From positions 1-64,000 of the forward strand of contig NZ_JZRB01000022.1 of the NCBI RefSeq assembly GCF_000964085.1: a stretch of 64,000 nucleotides of DNA, in the 5' to 3' direction. The translations under genes and the position numbers were made by a program. The notes below the pieces were generated by a model that was given only the letters and a program-made list of their open reading frames with translations, was not told the DNA's origin and did no database searches. The stretch comes from Luteibacter yeojuensis. GTDB lineage: Bacteria; Pseudomonadota; Gammaproteobacteria; Xanthomonadales; Rhodanobacteraceae. The stretch's first letter is position 1, and each line of letters begins with the position of its first letter. Shown here piece after piece: positions 35,975-45,526 of this stretch.

Positions 35975-36898
35975 TCAGTAACGCCCCACCGAAGGATCCA
36001 CCTCACGCGCCCAGGCATCCATGCCACCTTCCACGTTGAACAGGTGGGTGAACCCATGGGCCGCGAAGCGCTCGGCAGCCGCGCGGCTGGAGATGCCGTG
36101 GTGGCAGATGAAGGCGATGGCCGTGTCCTTCGGCAGCGAGGCCAGGGCCTCGTAGCCCTCGTCCTCGAGGATGCGCGCGCCGGCCAGCGGGGCGACCATG
36201 GCGCGGCCGTGGGCCGGGCGGACGTCGACGAGGAGAATGTCGCCCGCGGCGAGGCGGTCCTTCAACTGGTGCACGGTGAGCGAGCCGATCTCGACCGCGC
36301 CCGGGAACTTCAGGCTGAGGCCTTCGCCCTGCACGGTGGTGACCCAGTCGATCACCACGCCCTTGGCGCGCTGGGCGCTGCCCGGGTCGAAATGCACTTC
36401 GATGCCGTTGGCGACGGTGACGATGTCGTGGCTGCCGGCCGGGGCCAGCTGGAAGCCGGCCGAGTGGTCCGGGCCGATCTCCAGGTGCAGGGCCATGCCC
36501 TGGGCATTGGCCATGCCGCCGCGGATGGCTTCGGCGGCCTTGTCGGTGATGGTGATCTCCGGCGGCGTGCGGTCCGGCGGGGCGTTGCCGAACAGCGTGT
36601 AGAGCTCACCGCTGGTGTAGAGCTGGCGGATGATGTCCGAGCCACCGATCAGCTCACCCTTCACGTAGAGCTGCGGGATGGTGGGCCACTGGCCGTATTC
36701 CTTGATGCCCTCGCGGATTTCCGGGTCTTCCAGCACGTTGACCGTGTGGTAGGCGTCGACCACGTCGTTCAGCGTGTTGGTGGCGGCGGCGGAAAAGCCG
36801 CACATCGGCTGCTGGCGCGTGCCCTTCATGAACAGCACGACCTCGTGCTGGGCGAGGAGGGCTTCGATGCGCTCGCGGGTGGGGGTATCAAGTGCCAT
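35975..36898 (-). CDS. Monothiol glutaredoxin / A-type-like / rhodanese fusion
   Basis: A 307-residue three-part protein. Residues 1-103 are a Grx4-type monothiol glutaredoxin with the CGFS site at 33-36, WPTIPQLYVKGELIGGSDI and TSGEL. Residues about 113-200 resemble an A-type (IscA/HesB) scaffold (ITITDKAAEAIRGGMAN) but lack the three cluster cysteines. Residues about 205-307 are a rhodanese with active-site Cys265 (FICHHGISSRAA). CGFS glutaredoxins carry or transfer Fe-S clusters with glutathione, so fusion to a sulfur-transfer domain fits Fe-S cluster supply. The start at 36898 excludes four poorly supported upstream residues. Confidence 0.9.
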   Translation of the reverse strand: MALDTPTRERIEALLAQHEVVLFMKGTRQQPMCGFSAAATNTLNDVVDAYHTVNVLEDPEIREGIKEYGQWPTIPQLYVKGELIGGSDIIRQLYTSGELYTLFGNAPPDRTPPEITITDKAAEAIRGGMANAQGMALHLEIGPDHSAGFQLAPAGSHDIVTVANGIEVHFDPGSAQRAKGVVIDWVTTVQGEGLSLKFPGAVEIGSLTVHQLKDRLAAGDILLVDVRPAHGRAMVAPLAGARILEDEGYEALASLPKDTAIAFICHHGISSRAAAERFAAHGFTHLFNVEGGMDAWAREVDPSVGRY

Positions 36899-36971
36899 GG
36901 AGGGGATCACCGCTAGGGGAAAGGGGCCATTTTACCGGCATCCCCCGCACATGGGCGCTTTCATTGTGAAA

Positions 36972-37841
36972 TCAACCCACCAGCGAGGGTTCCGCCGTGA
37001 GGGTGGAGAGGTCGTTGCGGCAATCGGCCAGCGGGGCGAAGCTCAGGACGGCCTCCGGCGAGGGCAGTACCGTCTCACGGCTGGCGCGACCGAGCGGCGT
37101 GTAGCGTTCCGTCCAGTGGACCAGTTCCATGGCGCCGGTGAAGTCCTCGACCAGGGCGGTGCAGTGCTCCACCCAGTCGCCGTCGTTCAGATACAGGATG
37201 CCGTTGATCGGCCGCACGTGGCCGAAGTGGATGTGGCCGCAGATGTGCCCATCCACGCCCCGCTCGGCGGCATCGGTGGCCACCCGTTGCTCGTAGCCAC
37301 GGATGTACTCCATGGCCAGGCCCACGTGCGATTTGATGATGATGGAGAGCGGCATGTACGGCAGCTCCATCCGGCGGCGCACCGAATGCACGCGGCGGTT
37401 CGCCCAGCAGATGACGCGGTGCATCGCATCACCCAGCAGGGTCAGCCAGCGCTTGCCGATGTGCTCCGGGTCGAACTCGTCGCCGTGGCTCACCCGGTAG
37501 CGGCGGCCGTCGGCACCTTCGTGCAGGGCATCCAGTTCCACGCGGATACCGGCGATGGTCGAGCCCGCCAGGCCGCGCATCTGGTAATCGTGGTTACCGG
37601 GTATGTAGATCACCTCCACGCCGCGCGCGGCCATGGCGATGAGTTCGGCGATGACAGCGCTGTGGTCGGGATGCCACCAGTGGCGCTTGGCCAGGGCCTC
37701 GAGGTCGACGATGTCGCCCACCAGGTAGAGGCGTTCGCAGTTGACGCTCTGCAGGAAGTCGAGGAGGTAGGCAGCCTTGCAATCGGGCGTGCCGAGGTGC
37801 ACGTCCGAGATGAAGGCGCTGCGGCAGGTCAGCTTGGCCAT
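36972..37841 (-). CDS. LpxH-like UDP-2,3-diacylglucosamine diphosphatase-family metallophosphoesterase
   Basis: A 289-residue calcineurin-like phosphoesterase. All metal-binding motifs are present: SDVHLG, VGDIVD, PGNHD, RVSHGDEFD and GHIHFG. The spacing and the HWTERYTPLG tail fit the LpxH2/YbbF-like group annotated as UDP-2,3-diacylglucosamine diphosphatase, acting in lipid A synthesis. Related phosphoesterases act on other phospholipids, so the substrate is not certain. The start at 37841 is chosen because MAKLTCRSAFISDVHLG is the conserved N-terminus. Confidence 0.85.
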   Translation of the reverse strand: MAKLTCRSAFISDVHLGTPDCKAAYLLDFLQSVNCERLYLVGDIVDLEALAKRHWWHPDHSAVIAELIAMAARGVEVIYIPGNHDYQMRGLAGSTIAGIRVELDALHEGADGRRYRVSHGDEFDPEHIGKRWLTLLGDAMHRVICWANRRVHSVRRRMELPYMPLSIIIKSHVGLAMEYIRGYEQRVATDAAERGVDGHICGHIHFGHVRPINGILYLNDGDWVEHCTALVEDFTGAMELVHWTERYTPLGRASRETVLPSPEAVLSFAPLADCRNDLSTLTAEPSLVG

Positions 37842-37946
37842 GGCGGCGGTTTCCGGGGTGGTCCCGGGTCGCCAGTGTGTGGGCACGCTGTAACCAGTGG
37901 ATGGCGCTCGTGTTTCAGGATGGTTGCGGCGGGCAGCCGCGTTTCA

Positions 37947-38011
37947 TGTGGGAGCGCGCTTGCGCGCGATGGGGTTACGGCAAGTACATCGCGCGCGAGC
38001 GCGCTCCCACA
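37947..38011. repeat. Palindromic repeat after cobS (GTGGGAGC type)
   Basis: Arms TGTGGGAGCGCGC / GCGCGCTCCCACA around a GGTTACGGCAAG loop. It lies 5 bases beyond the cobS stop, so it could form the 3' end of the cobalamin operon transcript. Confidence 0.9.
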
Positions 38012-38016
38012 GGTGT

Positions 38017-38763
38017 TTAGAGAAGCAAGGCAAATAGAGTCGCGGCTTCGATCATCTCCACCATCGCCCCTGCCGTGTCGCCAGTGAAGCCGCCAATGCG
38101 TTTCATCGTGGCGCGACGCCATAGGACGCCGACGATGAGTGCGGCCACCAGGGCCTTCAGGCCGGTGAGCATGAAAGCGCACGTTGCGATGATCGCGATG
38201 ACCAGGGCGATGCGGCAGCCTAAGGCCGGTGCGCCGCGTAGTGGGGCGCCGAGGCCGTTTTCGCGGACGTAGGGGGTGGTGAGGAACAGGGCGACTAGTG
38301 CGGTTCTTGCTAGTAGGGGTGGGAGGATGAGTTGCCAGGCAAGGCTGCCGTAGAACCAATCGCGCACAGAGTGCGCTCCTACAAAAGCGGTTAGTGCCGA
38401 GAACTTCAGCAGGGACAGCAGGATCAGGGAGATGACGCCGGCGGGGCCGCAGCGGGGGTCTTTCATGATGGTGAGCGTGCGGTCGCGGTTGCCCATGCCG
38501 CCGATCCAGGCGTCGGCGCTGTCGGCGAGGCCGTCGAGGTGGAGGGCGCCGGTAATGGCGACCCACACCAGCAGCATCACCGCGGCCGCGGGCAGCGGGT
38601 CGAGGTGGCGCAGGCACCAGGCCGCGAGCACGAAGATGAGGCCGAGCACGAAGCCGACGAAGGGGTACCACTTCAGCGACGCGGCCTGCGCGCGGACATC
38701 CCACTGCACCGCCGGCATGGGGATGCGGGTGAGGAAGCCGAAGGCGATGACTAGGCCGCGCAT
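38017..38763 (-). CDS. cobS: Adenosylcobinamide-GDP ribazoletransferase (cobalamin synthase)
   Basis: A 248-residue multi-helix membrane enzyme that joins alpha-ribazole(-phosphate) to adenosylcobinamide-GDP. FGFLTRIPMP, WYPFVGFVLG, GALHLDGLADSADAWIGG and RIGGFTGDTAGA are the family signatures. About six helices are visible. The ATG at 38763 is preferred over 38775 because GGA lies 7 bases upstream. Between helices it contains VGAHSVRD, encoded by half of a GTAGGAGC repeat (38360-38384). It is last in the cobalamin operon and overlaps cobC by 13 bases. Confidence 0.93.
   Translation of the reverse strand: MRGLVIAFGFLTRIPMPAVQWDVRAQAASLKWYPFVGFVLGLIFVLAAWCLRHLDPLPAAAVMLLVWVAITGALHLDGLADSADAWIGGMGNRDRTLTIMKDPRCGPAGVISLILLSLLKFSALTAFVGAHSVRDWFYGSLAWQLILPPLLARTALVALFLTTPYVRENGLGAPLRGAPALGCRIALVIAIIATCAFMLTGLKALVAALIVGVLWRRATMKRIGGFTGDTAGAMVEMIEAATLFALLL
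38360..38384 (-). repeat. Half palindromic repeat inside cobS
   Basis: On the minus strand TTGTAGGAGCGCAC and TGTGCGCGA match one arm of the GTAGGAGC repeat family. It is translated in frame as VGAHSVRD within cobS. Confidence 0.75.
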
Positions 38764-39302
38764 GCCGTTTTCCATGGGATGGCATGTAGCGAGGCATGCG
38801 GAACGTCGATGCTGGCCATGTCCGCAAGCGGACGGCCCTCTGCCACGCAGCGCAGCAGACGGATGGCACCGCCGTGGGTCACCACGAGCACGCGTGCATC
38901 GGGCGCCTCGGCGGTGATTGTGTCCATTGCCGCCGCAAGGCGCGCATGGAATGCGGGGATCGTCTCGGCCCCGGGCGGCGGGTTGGTGACAGGGTCGGCC
39001 CAGAACCGCCCGAGCGCCTCGCCCTGTTCTTCCGCCAACGTCGCGACGGGAACGCCCTGCCACTCACCAAAGTGATATTCGGCGAGGCGCGCATCGATGC
39101 GTAACGGCACGCCGCGCGCCGCGGCCAGCTCCTCCGCGAACCGCGCGCAGCGCGCGAGCGGCGACGTGACGATGCGGTCCAACCCCTGCCCTTCCACGGC
39201 CGCGCGCAGCTGCGACCAGCCCAGCGCGCTGAGCGGGTCGTCGAGCTGCCCGCGAAAACCGGCCTGGCCGGTATCGCCATGGCGCAGGAGGTGGATGCTC
39301 AC
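38751..39302 (-). CDS. cobC: Alpha-ribazole phosphatase (histidine phosphatase family)
   Basis: A 183-residue phosphoglycerate-mutase-like enzyme: LLRHGDTG with the catalytic His, [22 protein letters not shown] and [10 protein letters not shown]. It removes the phosphate of alpha-ribazole-5'-phosphate (or adenosylcobalamin-phosphate) in nucleotide-loop assembly. The GTG at 39302 overlaps the cobT stop by 4 bases (GTGA). Context between cobT and cobS makes the substrate assignment good. Confidence 0.9.
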   Translation of the reverse strand: MSIHLLRHGDTGQAGFRGQLDDPLSALGWSQLRAAVEGQGLDRIVTSPLARCARFAEELAAARGVPLRIDARLAEYHFGEWQGVPVATLAEEQGEALGRFWADPVTNPPPGAETIPAFHARLAAAMDTITAEAPDARVLVVTHGGAIRLLRCVAEGRPLADMASIDVPHASLHAIPWKTACAA

Positions 39303-40342
39303 GCTTCGGAAACCCCGGCTTCGGCGAAGGTCGCCATCGACCCGTGCAGCGTACACGCCATGCGCAGCAGGGGCACGGCCACGGCGGCGCCGCTGGCCTC
39401 GCCCAGGCGCATGTGCAGGTCGAGCAGCGGCGTGGCCTGCAGCGCGTCCAGGACGCGCCCGTGGCCCCGCTCGTGCGAGCGGTGGGCGAAGATCATCCAG
39501 GGGCGGGCATCCGGCCGCAGCGCGACGGCGGCCAGTGCCGCGGTGGTGGCGATGAAGCCGTCAACGAGGATGGGCAGCCCGCACTGCGCGGCGTTGACGA
39601 AGGCGCCCGCCAGCGCGGCGATCTCGAACCCACCGTAGTGGCGCAGTTTGTCGCGCGGGGTATCGGCCGCCGCATGGACACGCAGCGCATCGGCGATGAC
39701 GACGGCCTTGCGGGCCACGCCCTGCTTGTCCAGGCCCGTGCCCGGGCCCGCCAGCGTCTCGGGCTTCTCGCCCAGCAGCGCGCATGCGAGCGCACTGGCC
39801 GCGGTGGTATTGCCGATGCCCATGTCGCCGCCGATATAAAGCTCGGCGCCATCGGCCATGGCGCGCGCGACGCTGCGCACGCCGGCATCGAGCGCCGCAT
39901 CCAGTTCATCGTCCGTCATCGCGGGTACGTGGCGCAGATTCCCCGTGGATGACGCGATGATGTCGCGGCGCACGCCGGGGATATCACCGGGATCGTTCAC
40001 CGTGCCGAGGTTCACCACCTCAAGCGTGGCGCCCAGTTCGCGTGCCAGCACCGAGATGGCCGCGCCGCCGCGGGCGAAGTTGCGCAGCATTTCGCCCGTA
40101 ACCGCCTGCGGGAACGCCGAGATGCCTTCGGCCGCCACGCCGTGGTCGCCCGCGAAGACGGCGATGTGCACGCGATCGACCCGCGGCCGCTTGCGCGATT
40201 GCAGTGACGCCAGCTGGATCGCCAGCGCCTCGAGGCGCCCCAGCGAACCCGGTGGCTTGGTCAGCGTATCCTGCCGTTCCGCGGCCGCGGCGGCCGCCGC
40301 GTGGTCGGGGACGCGGCAGGGCACGGTCATCCAGCGTTTCAT
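39299..40342 (-). CDS. cobT: Nicotinate-nucleotide--dimethylbenzimidazole phosphoribosyltransferase
   Basis: A 347-residue enzyme that makes alpha-ribazole-phosphate. [63 protein letters not shown] and the C-terminal HRSHERGH...[16 protein letters not shown] blocks are diagnostic. The catalytic Glu is in the LGEASGAA segment. It overlaps cobU and cobC by 4 bases each. Confidence 0.96.
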   Translation of the reverse strand: MKRWMTVPCRVPDHAAAAAAAERQDTLTKPPGSLGRLEALAIQLASLQSRKRPRVDRVHIAVFAGDHGVAAEGISAFPQAVTGEMLRNFARGGAAISVLARELGATLEVVNLGTVNDPGDIPGVRRDIIASSTGNLRHVPAMTDDELDAALDAGVRSVARAMADGAELYIGGDMGIGNTTAASALACALLGEKPETLAGPGTGLDKQGVARKAVVIADALRVHAAADTPRDKLRHYGGFEIAALAGAFVNAAQCGLPILVDGFIATTAALAAVALRPDARPWMIFAHRSHERGHGRVLDALQATPLLDLHMRLGEASGAAVAVPLLRMACTLHGSMATFAEAGVSEA

Positions 40343-40860
40343 GGCAACGTTCCTTTCAATACGAGGGGGAGCCCGGCGGCGACGAACACGACGCGATCGC
40401 ACACGCTGGCGAGGGATTGGTGCAGGCGCCCGGCCTCGTCGACGAAGCGCCGCGTGATTTCGCCCAGGGGCGTGATGCCGAGGCCGACCTCGTTGCTGAC
40501 GAAGATGATGTCGCCACCGGGCTCACCCGCCGCCGCGAGCAGGTCGGCGTGCTCGGCATCGAAGTGGATGCCTTCTCTCATCCACAACGCGTTGGAGAGC
40601 CACAGCGTGAGGCAGTCGACGAGCACGAGATTCCCAGCGGCCACATGCGTGCGTAGCGTGGTGCCGAGGGCCAGCGGCTCCTCGATGGAAAGCCATGTGG
40701 AGGGACGCCGCGCGCGATGGTGCGCGATACGCACGGCCATCTCGTCGTCGAGCGCTTCGGCCGTGGCGACGTACACCACCGGCTTGCCGCTATCGATGGC
40801 CAGCTTTTCCGCCAGCGCGCTCTTGCCCGAACGGGCGCCCCCGAGGATAAGTGTCTTCAT
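40339..40860 (-). CDS. cobU: Adenosylcobinamide kinase / adenosylcobinamide-phosphate guanylyltransferase
   Basis: A 173-residue bifunctional enzyme. The P-loop [12 protein letters not shown], the HHRARRP block that holds the guanylylated His, [11 protein letters not shown] and [14 protein letters not shown] are all present. It phosphorylates adenosylcobinamide and then attaches GMP. The start at 40860 overlaps the cobQ stop by 4 bases. Confidence 0.95.
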   Translation of the reverse strand: MKTLILGGARSGKSALAEKLAIDSGKPVVYVATAEALDDEMAVRIAHHRARRPSTWLSIEEPLALGTTLRTHVAAGNLVLVDCLTLWLSNALWMREGIHFDAEHADLLAAAGEPGGDIIFVSNEVGLGITPLGEITRRFVDEAGRLHQSLASVCDRVVFVAAGLPLVLKGTLP

Positions 40861-42314
40861 CCGTCCAGTCCGAACCATGCCGCCAGGCGGTGGGTATCCA
40901 GGTGTTGGTCGATCGCATCCGCGATACGGCCGATCGATGCATCGCGCAGCGCGTGGATATCCAGCGGCGCGGCGTTGTTCACGCCCATGTGCGCAAGGAG
41001 TGCCGCGAGCGCATCAGGATGGTCGAACAGGCCGTGCAGGTAGGTTCCCATGACAAGGCCGTCATCGGACATGGCGCCGTCGTGTTTGCCGATTAATAAC
41101 ATCGGTCGCGCGAGCGCGGGGCCACTGGATACACCGCAATGGATTTCGTAACCGCTCACGGATGCGCCGCTTTCTGCGAGCGTGCCCTCGACCTGCCGCA
41201 ACTGCTTCCGCGGGCCCATCGTCGTTTCCATGTCGAGCAGGCCGAGGCCGGCCGTCGAGCCGGGCGCGCCTTCGATGCCATCGGGATCATGCACGGCGCG
41301 GCCGAGCATCTGGAAGCCACCGCAGATCCCGATCACGTGGCCGCCATAGCGCACGTGGCGGAGGATGGCCTTGTCCCAGCCGCGCTCGCGCAGCCAGGCG
41401 AGGTCGGCGCGCGTGGCCTTGGAACCGGGCAAGACGATGACGTCGCATGCGGGGAAGGCGTCGCCCGGGCCGACAAAGAGGCATTCCACGTCGGGATGCG
41501 CGCGTAGCGCATCGAAGTCGTTGTGGTTGCTGATGCGCGGGAACGCGGGCACCGCGACGCGCAGCCTCGCACCGTCGCGTGCCTCATGCGTGCGAGGTAG
41601 CGCATCTTCCGCTTCCAGCACCAAGCCATGCATGTACGGCAGCACGCCAAGGACGGGCTTGCCAGTTTCCTCCTCAAGCCAGTCAAGGCCCGGCTGCAGC
41701 AACGCGATGTCACCACGGAAGCGATTGATGACGAACCCGACGATGCGCTCGCGCTCGCTCGGCGACAGCACGGCCAGCGTGCCGACGAGGTGCGCGAACA
41801 CGCCACCCCGGTCGATGTCGGCGACGAGCACCACCGGGCAGTCGACGGCCTCGGCATAGCCCATGTTCGCGATGTCGCGGTCGCGCAGGTTCACCTCGGC
41901 GGGGCTGCCGGCGCCTTCGACGACGATGGCTTCGTACGCCTCAGAAAGCCGCGCGTGCGAGGCGAGCACGGCGTCCATGGCCACGCGCTTGTAGGCGTGG
42001 TAGCCCACGGCGTCCATGTTGCCCACGGGGTGGCCGTGCACGATCACTTGCGCCCCGGTATCGCTGTTGGGCTTGAGCAGCACGGGGTTGAAATCGGTGT
42101 GCGGCGCCACGCCCGCGGCCTGCGCCTGCACGGCCTGGGCGCGCCCGATCTCGCCGCCATCGACCGTCACCGCCGCATTGAGTGCCATGTTCTGCGGCTT
42201 GAACGGCGCGACGCGCACGCCTCGCCGGGCGAGCCAGCGGCACAGCGCCGCCACCACCGTGCTCTTGCCGGCATCGGAGGTGCAGCCCTGCACCATCAGC
42301 ACGCGGGCGGTCAT
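40857..42314 (-). CDS. cobQ: Cobyric acid synthase (CobQ/CbiP)
   Basis: A 485-residue glutamine-dependent amidotransferase that amidates four side chains of adenosylcobyrinate a,c-diamide. The N-terminal synthetase domain has [20 protein letters not shown] and [14 protein letters not shown]. The C-terminal class I glutaminase has the nucleophile Cys in [13 protein letters not shown] and a His in YLHGLFDH. The length is normal. Overlaps of 4 bases join it to both neighbours. Confidence 0.96.
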   Translation of the reverse strand: MTARVLMVQGCTSDAGKSTVVAALCRWLARRGVRVAPFKPQNMALNAAVTVDGGEIGRAQAVQAQAAGVAPHTDFNPVLLKPNSDTGAQVIVHGHPVGNMDAVGYHAYKRVAMDAVLASHARLSEAYEAIVVEGAGSPAEVNLRDRDIANMGYAEAVDCPVVLVADIDRGGVFAHLVGTLAVLSPSERERIVGFVINRFRGDIALLQPGLDWLEEETGKPVLGVLPYMHGLVLEAEDALPRTHEARDGARLRVAVPAFPRISNHNDFDALRAHPDVECLFVGPGDAFPACDVIVLPGSKATRADLAWLRERGWDKAILRHVRYGGHVIGICGGFQMLGRAVHDPDGIEGAPGSTAGLGLLDMETTMGPRKQLRQVEGTLAESGASVSGYEIHCGVSSGPALARPMLLIGKHDGAMSDDGLVMGTYLHGLFDHPDALAALLAHMGVNNAAPLDIHALRDASIGRIADAIDQHLDTHRLAAWFGLDG

Positions 42315-43339
42315 CGCATCACCTCGGCCAGGGCGGCGGCCAGGCGCGCGAAGCCAGCGTCGTCGGGCGGGAGGCCGAAGCGCAGCGCGGCGGGCTCGGC
42401 GAACAGCCGGACGAGGATGCCGCGCTGGGCGAGGCCTTCGTGGATGCGCGCCGCGTCGGCGTGCCGGGTGTATTGGAACAAGTCGGTACCGCCATGGGGA
42501 AGGAGGCCTGCGCCACTCAGCACGTCCGCGAGCTGCTCGCTCTCTTCGCGCAAACGGGCGCGCATGGCTTCCTGCCAGCGGGTATCGCGCAGCGCCTGCG
42601 TAACGGCGAAGCGCGTGGGCCCCGTGAGCGTCCACGGGCCAAGCTGCTCGCGCAGGGCATCGAGCAGCGCGGGCCACGCGGCGACAAACCCCGCCCGCGC
42701 CCCCGCCAGGCCGAAGAACTTACCGATGGACCGGAGCAGGATGAGGCCATGGCGCGGCTGGAGGAAGGTCTCGGGGCGTGTGTCGCCAAAGGCCTCGTCA
42801 ACAATCACCCAGCGCTGCCTCCCCTGTAGGAGCGCGCTTGCGCGCGACATCTTTTCGCGAGGAGCACCAGGCCCTGTTGCCTTTCGCGAAAAGATGTCGC
42901 CCACGAAGTGGGCTCCTACAGTTTCGCCTGTCGGGTTGTTCGGGGAGATGAAGACCAGCACATCGAACTCGTCGGCGCGGTCTAGCAGCTCGCCCATCGG
43001 CAGCAGCGCTACGTCATGGCCCGCCTCGCGCCATGCGTGCGCGTGCTCGGCGTAGCCAGGCGCCAGCACGCCCACCCGCGAGCGGGGGCGCAGGCGTGGC
43101 AACGCCTGGATGGCGGCCTGCGTGCCCGCGACAGGTAGAAGCTGTTCGCAGCCGTAGTAGGCGCGCGCCGCATCGAGCAAGCCGTCTTCGTCCTCGGGCA
43201 GCCGGTGCCACGCGTCGGCGGGCACGGGTGGCACGGGCCACGCGTGCGGGCTGATACCGGTGGAAAGATCGAGCCACTGCTCGCGCGGGATGCCATGCGC
43301 GGCCGCGGCGCGGGCGAGGCGGCCACCGTGTTCAAGCAT
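42311..43339 (-). CDS. cobD: Threonine-phosphate decarboxylase / CobC-type, with in-frame repeat insertion
   Basis: A 342-residue PLP enzyme of the CobC (Pseudomonas) / CobD (Salmonella) family that makes aminopropanol phosphate for the nucleotide loop. [39 protein letters not shown] and the Schiff-base Lys in [18 protein letters not shown] are present. Between the NNPTGE and VDEAF motifs the protein carries 32 residues ([16 protein letters not shown]...SALLQ) translated entirely from a 96-bp palindromic repeat. No frameshift results and all catalytic motifs remain. The naming of cobC/cobD differs between species. Confidence 0.92.
   Translation of the reverse strand: MLEHGGRLARAAAAHGIPREQWLDLSTGISPHAWPVPPVPADAWHRLPEDEDGLLDAARAYYGCEQLLPVAGTQAAIQALPRLRPRSRVGVLAPGYAEHAHAWREAGHDVALLPMGELLDRADEFDVLVFISPNNPTGETVGAHFVGDIFSRKATGPGAPREKMSRASALLQGRQRWVIVDEAFGDTRPETFLQPRHGLILLRSIGKFFGLAGARAGFVAAWPALLDALREQLGPWTLTGPTRFAVTQALRDTRWQEAMRARLREESEQLADVLSGAGLLPHGGTDLFQYTRHADAARIHEGLAQRGILVRLFAEPAALRFGLPPDDAGFARLAAALAEVMR
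42825..42920. repeat. Complete palindromic repeat inside the threonine-phosphate decarboxylase gene (GTAGGAGC type)
   Basis: 96 bp with outer arms TGTAGGAGCGCGC / GTGGGCTCCTACA and an inner CGACATCTTTTCGCGA / TCGCGAAAAGATGTCG core. Its length is exactly 32 codons, so the reading frame is preserved. Confidence 0.9.
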
Positions 43340-44240
43340 GCGCGGCCACCGCGATCACCAGTACGGCGGCTACCCATGCGATGACGCCACGGTCGACGAG
43401 GCGTAGCGCGGCACGGATGCTCGACGCATCGGGTGCATCGCCCTCCCCCAGCCCGGGCCGGTGTTGCCATTGGCCGTGGTAGGGCGCAGGCCCGCCCAGC
43501 GTGACGTTCAACGCACCGGCACCCGCGGCCATCACCGGCCCGGCGTTCGGGCTTTTCCAGCGCAGGCCCTGTTCGCGCCAGCAACGCATGGCGCCATCGA
43601 AGCGCCCCACCCCGGCATACGTGAGCGCCGTGAGCCGCGCCGGGAAGAAGCCCAGCGCATCGTCGATGCGCGCCGCGGTTTCACCAAAACGGAGAAAGCG
43701 CGGCGTGCGGTAACCCCACATGGCATCCAGCGTATTCGCCAGCCGGAACAGCAACGCGCCCGGCCCGCCCAGCAGCACGAACCAGAACAACGCGCCGAAC
43801 ACGGCGTCGTTGCCGTTCTCAAGCACCGATTCCGTCGCCGCACCGGCGACCTGCGAGGCATCCAGCGCCTCGGTGTCACGGCTCACCATCCAGCCCACCG
43901 ATGTGCGCGCGGCGGCAAGGTCGCCGCGTTCCAGCGCGTCGGCGATGGGCCGCGCGTGCTCGCCCAGGCTGCGGCGGCCGATGGCCGTGTAATGCACGAG
44001 TACGTCGAGCACGAACGCGAGCCACGAGGGCACCAGCGCGCGCACGACGGTAAAGACGATGAGCGGCGCCACCACAGCGAGGCTCCACGCCACGATGCCG
44101 GCCGCACGCGTGTCCCGGTGCACCCGCCGCTCGATCATCGATGCATACCGGCCATAGCCCACCAGCGGATGGAAGCGCTTCGGCTCGCCCACCAGCGCAT
44201 CCAGTGCCACCGCAAGCAGCATGGCCAGCGCGATGCTCAT
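43332..44240 (-). CDS. cbiB: Adenosylcobinamide-phosphate synthase
   Basis: A 302-residue membrane enzyme (CobD in Pseudomonas naming) that attaches aminopropanol (phosphate) to adenosylcobyric acid. LLAVALDALVGEPKRFHPLVGYGR at the N-terminus, SRDTEALDASQVAGAATESVLENGNDAVFGALFWF in the centre, and ANTLDAMWGYRTPRFLRFG are diagnostic. Several transmembrane helices are visible. The start at 44240 overlaps the cbiA stop by 4 bases, and its end overlaps the decarboxylase gene by 8. Confidence 0.95.
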   Translation of the reverse strand: MSIALAMLLAVALDALVGEPKRFHPLVGYGRYASMIERRVHRDTRAAGIVAWSLAVVAPLIVFTVVRALVPSWLAFVLDVLVHYTAIGRRSLGEHARPIADALERGDLAAARTSVGWMVSRDTEALDASQVAGAATESVLENGNDAVFGALFWFVLLGGPGALLFRLANTLDAMWGYRTPRFLRFGETAARIDDALGFFPARLTALTYAGVGRFDGAMRCWREQGLRWKSPNAGPVMAAGAGALNVTLGGPAPYHGQWQHRPGLGEGDAPDASSIRAALRLVDRGVIAWVAAVLVIAVAAHA

Positions 44241-45526
44241 GGCAGGAACAGGCGCGCCGCCGCGTCGGGGTTCGACGGGAAATAGAAGTGCACGAAGCTG
44301 GCCGTCATGCGGCCCCGGCGATACACGGCCTCGGCGGTCGGCCCGCCGTTCGGGTTCGTCGCAAGCGCCAGCGGCTCGGCGTCGATCGTTGCCCGTGCGT
44401 AGTGGAACGAGTGGCCACGCAACTCGCCCTCGGGCAAGGCCACGCCCTGCATGCCCAGCGCGGCCATGCGCGGCTGCATCGCCGCGTGGCCATGCAGCAG
44501 GCCGGCCATGGGTGCGACATGGCCGTCGCGGTCGGCAAGGCGGTCCAGCGCGTAAAGCAGGCCACCGCACTCGGCGAGCAGCGGCTTGCCCGCCGCCACG
44601 TGGGCATGCAGCGCCGTGCGCAGATCGTCGCGAGACGCCAGCGCATCGAGGTGCAGCTCCGGATAACCACCTGGCAACCAAACGGCATCGCAAGGTGGCA
44701 ACGCATCGCCTGCCAGCGGCGAGAAAAACACAAGCTCCGCACCTGCATCGCGCAGCACGTCGAGGTTCGCGGGATAGAGAAACGCGAACGCCGCGTCACG
44801 CGCCACGGCGATCCGCACGCCGCGCAACGACACGCCAGGCGATGCACGCCGCACCGGCATGAAGGTTACCGGGCCCGGTAACGCCAGCGGCGATCGCGAC
44901 GCCAAGGCATCCGCCAACGCATCAAGCCGCGCATCGAGGTCATGCAACTCATCGGCCGACACCAGCCCCAGATGCCGCTCCGGCAACGCCATGCCCGCAT
45001 CGCGGGGCAGCGCGCCATGCCACGCGAGCCCGGGCGGCAGGCTCGCCTGCAGCAACGTGGCGTGGTAATCGCTCCCCACGCGGTTGGCGAGCACGCCCTG
45101 CACGGTGATATTGGCGCGGTACGTCGCCAGCCCGTGCGCCAGCGCACCAAAGGTCTGGGCCATGGCCGAGCCATCGATGACGGCCAGCACGGGTAGCCCG
45201 AAGCGCGCCGCAAGGTCGGCGCTCGACGGCGAGCCATCGAACAGCCCCATCACGCCCTCGACCAGGATCAGGTCCGCATCACCGGCGGCCTCATGGAGCC
45301 GCGCGCGGACGTCGTCCTCGCCGCCCATCCATGCATCCAGCTGGTACACGGGGGCGCCACTGGCCCGGCCAAGGATCATCGGGTCGAGGAAATCCGGCCC
45401 CGTTTTGAACACCCGCACGCGCCGCCCCACGCGCGCATGCGCCCGCGCCAGCGCCGCCGTGATGCTCGTCTTGCCCTGCCCTGAGGCCGGCGCGGAGACG
45501 AGCAGCGCGGGGCACTGGCGGGTCAC
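44237..45526 (-). CDS. cbiA: Cobyrinate a,c-diamide synthase
   Basis: A 429-residue amidotransferase (CobB in the aerobic naming) that amidates the a and c side chains of cobyrinate. The N-terminal domain has the P-loop SAPASGQGKTSITAAL and FKTGPDFLDPMILGRASG. The C-terminal glutaminase has the Cys in LAECGGLLYALD and His in FVHFYFPSNP. Overlaps of 4 bases join it to cobO upstream and cbiB downstream. Confidence 0.95.
   Translation of the reverse strand: MTRQCPALLVSAPASGQGKTSITAALARAHARVGRRVRVFKTGPDFLDPMILGRASGAPVYQLDAWMGGEDDVRARLHEAAGDADLILVEGVMGLFDGSPSSADLAARFGLPVLAVIDGSAMAQTFGALAHGLATYRANITVQGVLANRVGSDYHATLLQASLPPGLAWHGALPRDAGMALPERHLGLVSADELHDLDARLDALADALASRSPLALPGPVTFMPVRRASPGVSLRGVRIAVARDAAFAFLYPANLDVLRDAGAELVFFSPLAGDALPPCDAVWLPGGYPELHLDALASRDDLRTALHAHVAAGKPLLAECGGLLYALDRLADRDGHVAPMAGLLHGHAAMQPRMAALGMQGVALPEGELRGHSFHYARATIDAEPLALATNPNGGPTAEAVYRRGRMTASFVHFYFPSNPDAAARLFLP

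Noticed and set aside
42311-43339. Threonine-phosphate decarboxylase considered as a disrupted pseudogene because of the repeat
   Set aside because: The insertion is 96 bp, in frame, with no stop codon. All PLP-binding motifs remain, and the gene keeps tight overlaps with its neighbours.
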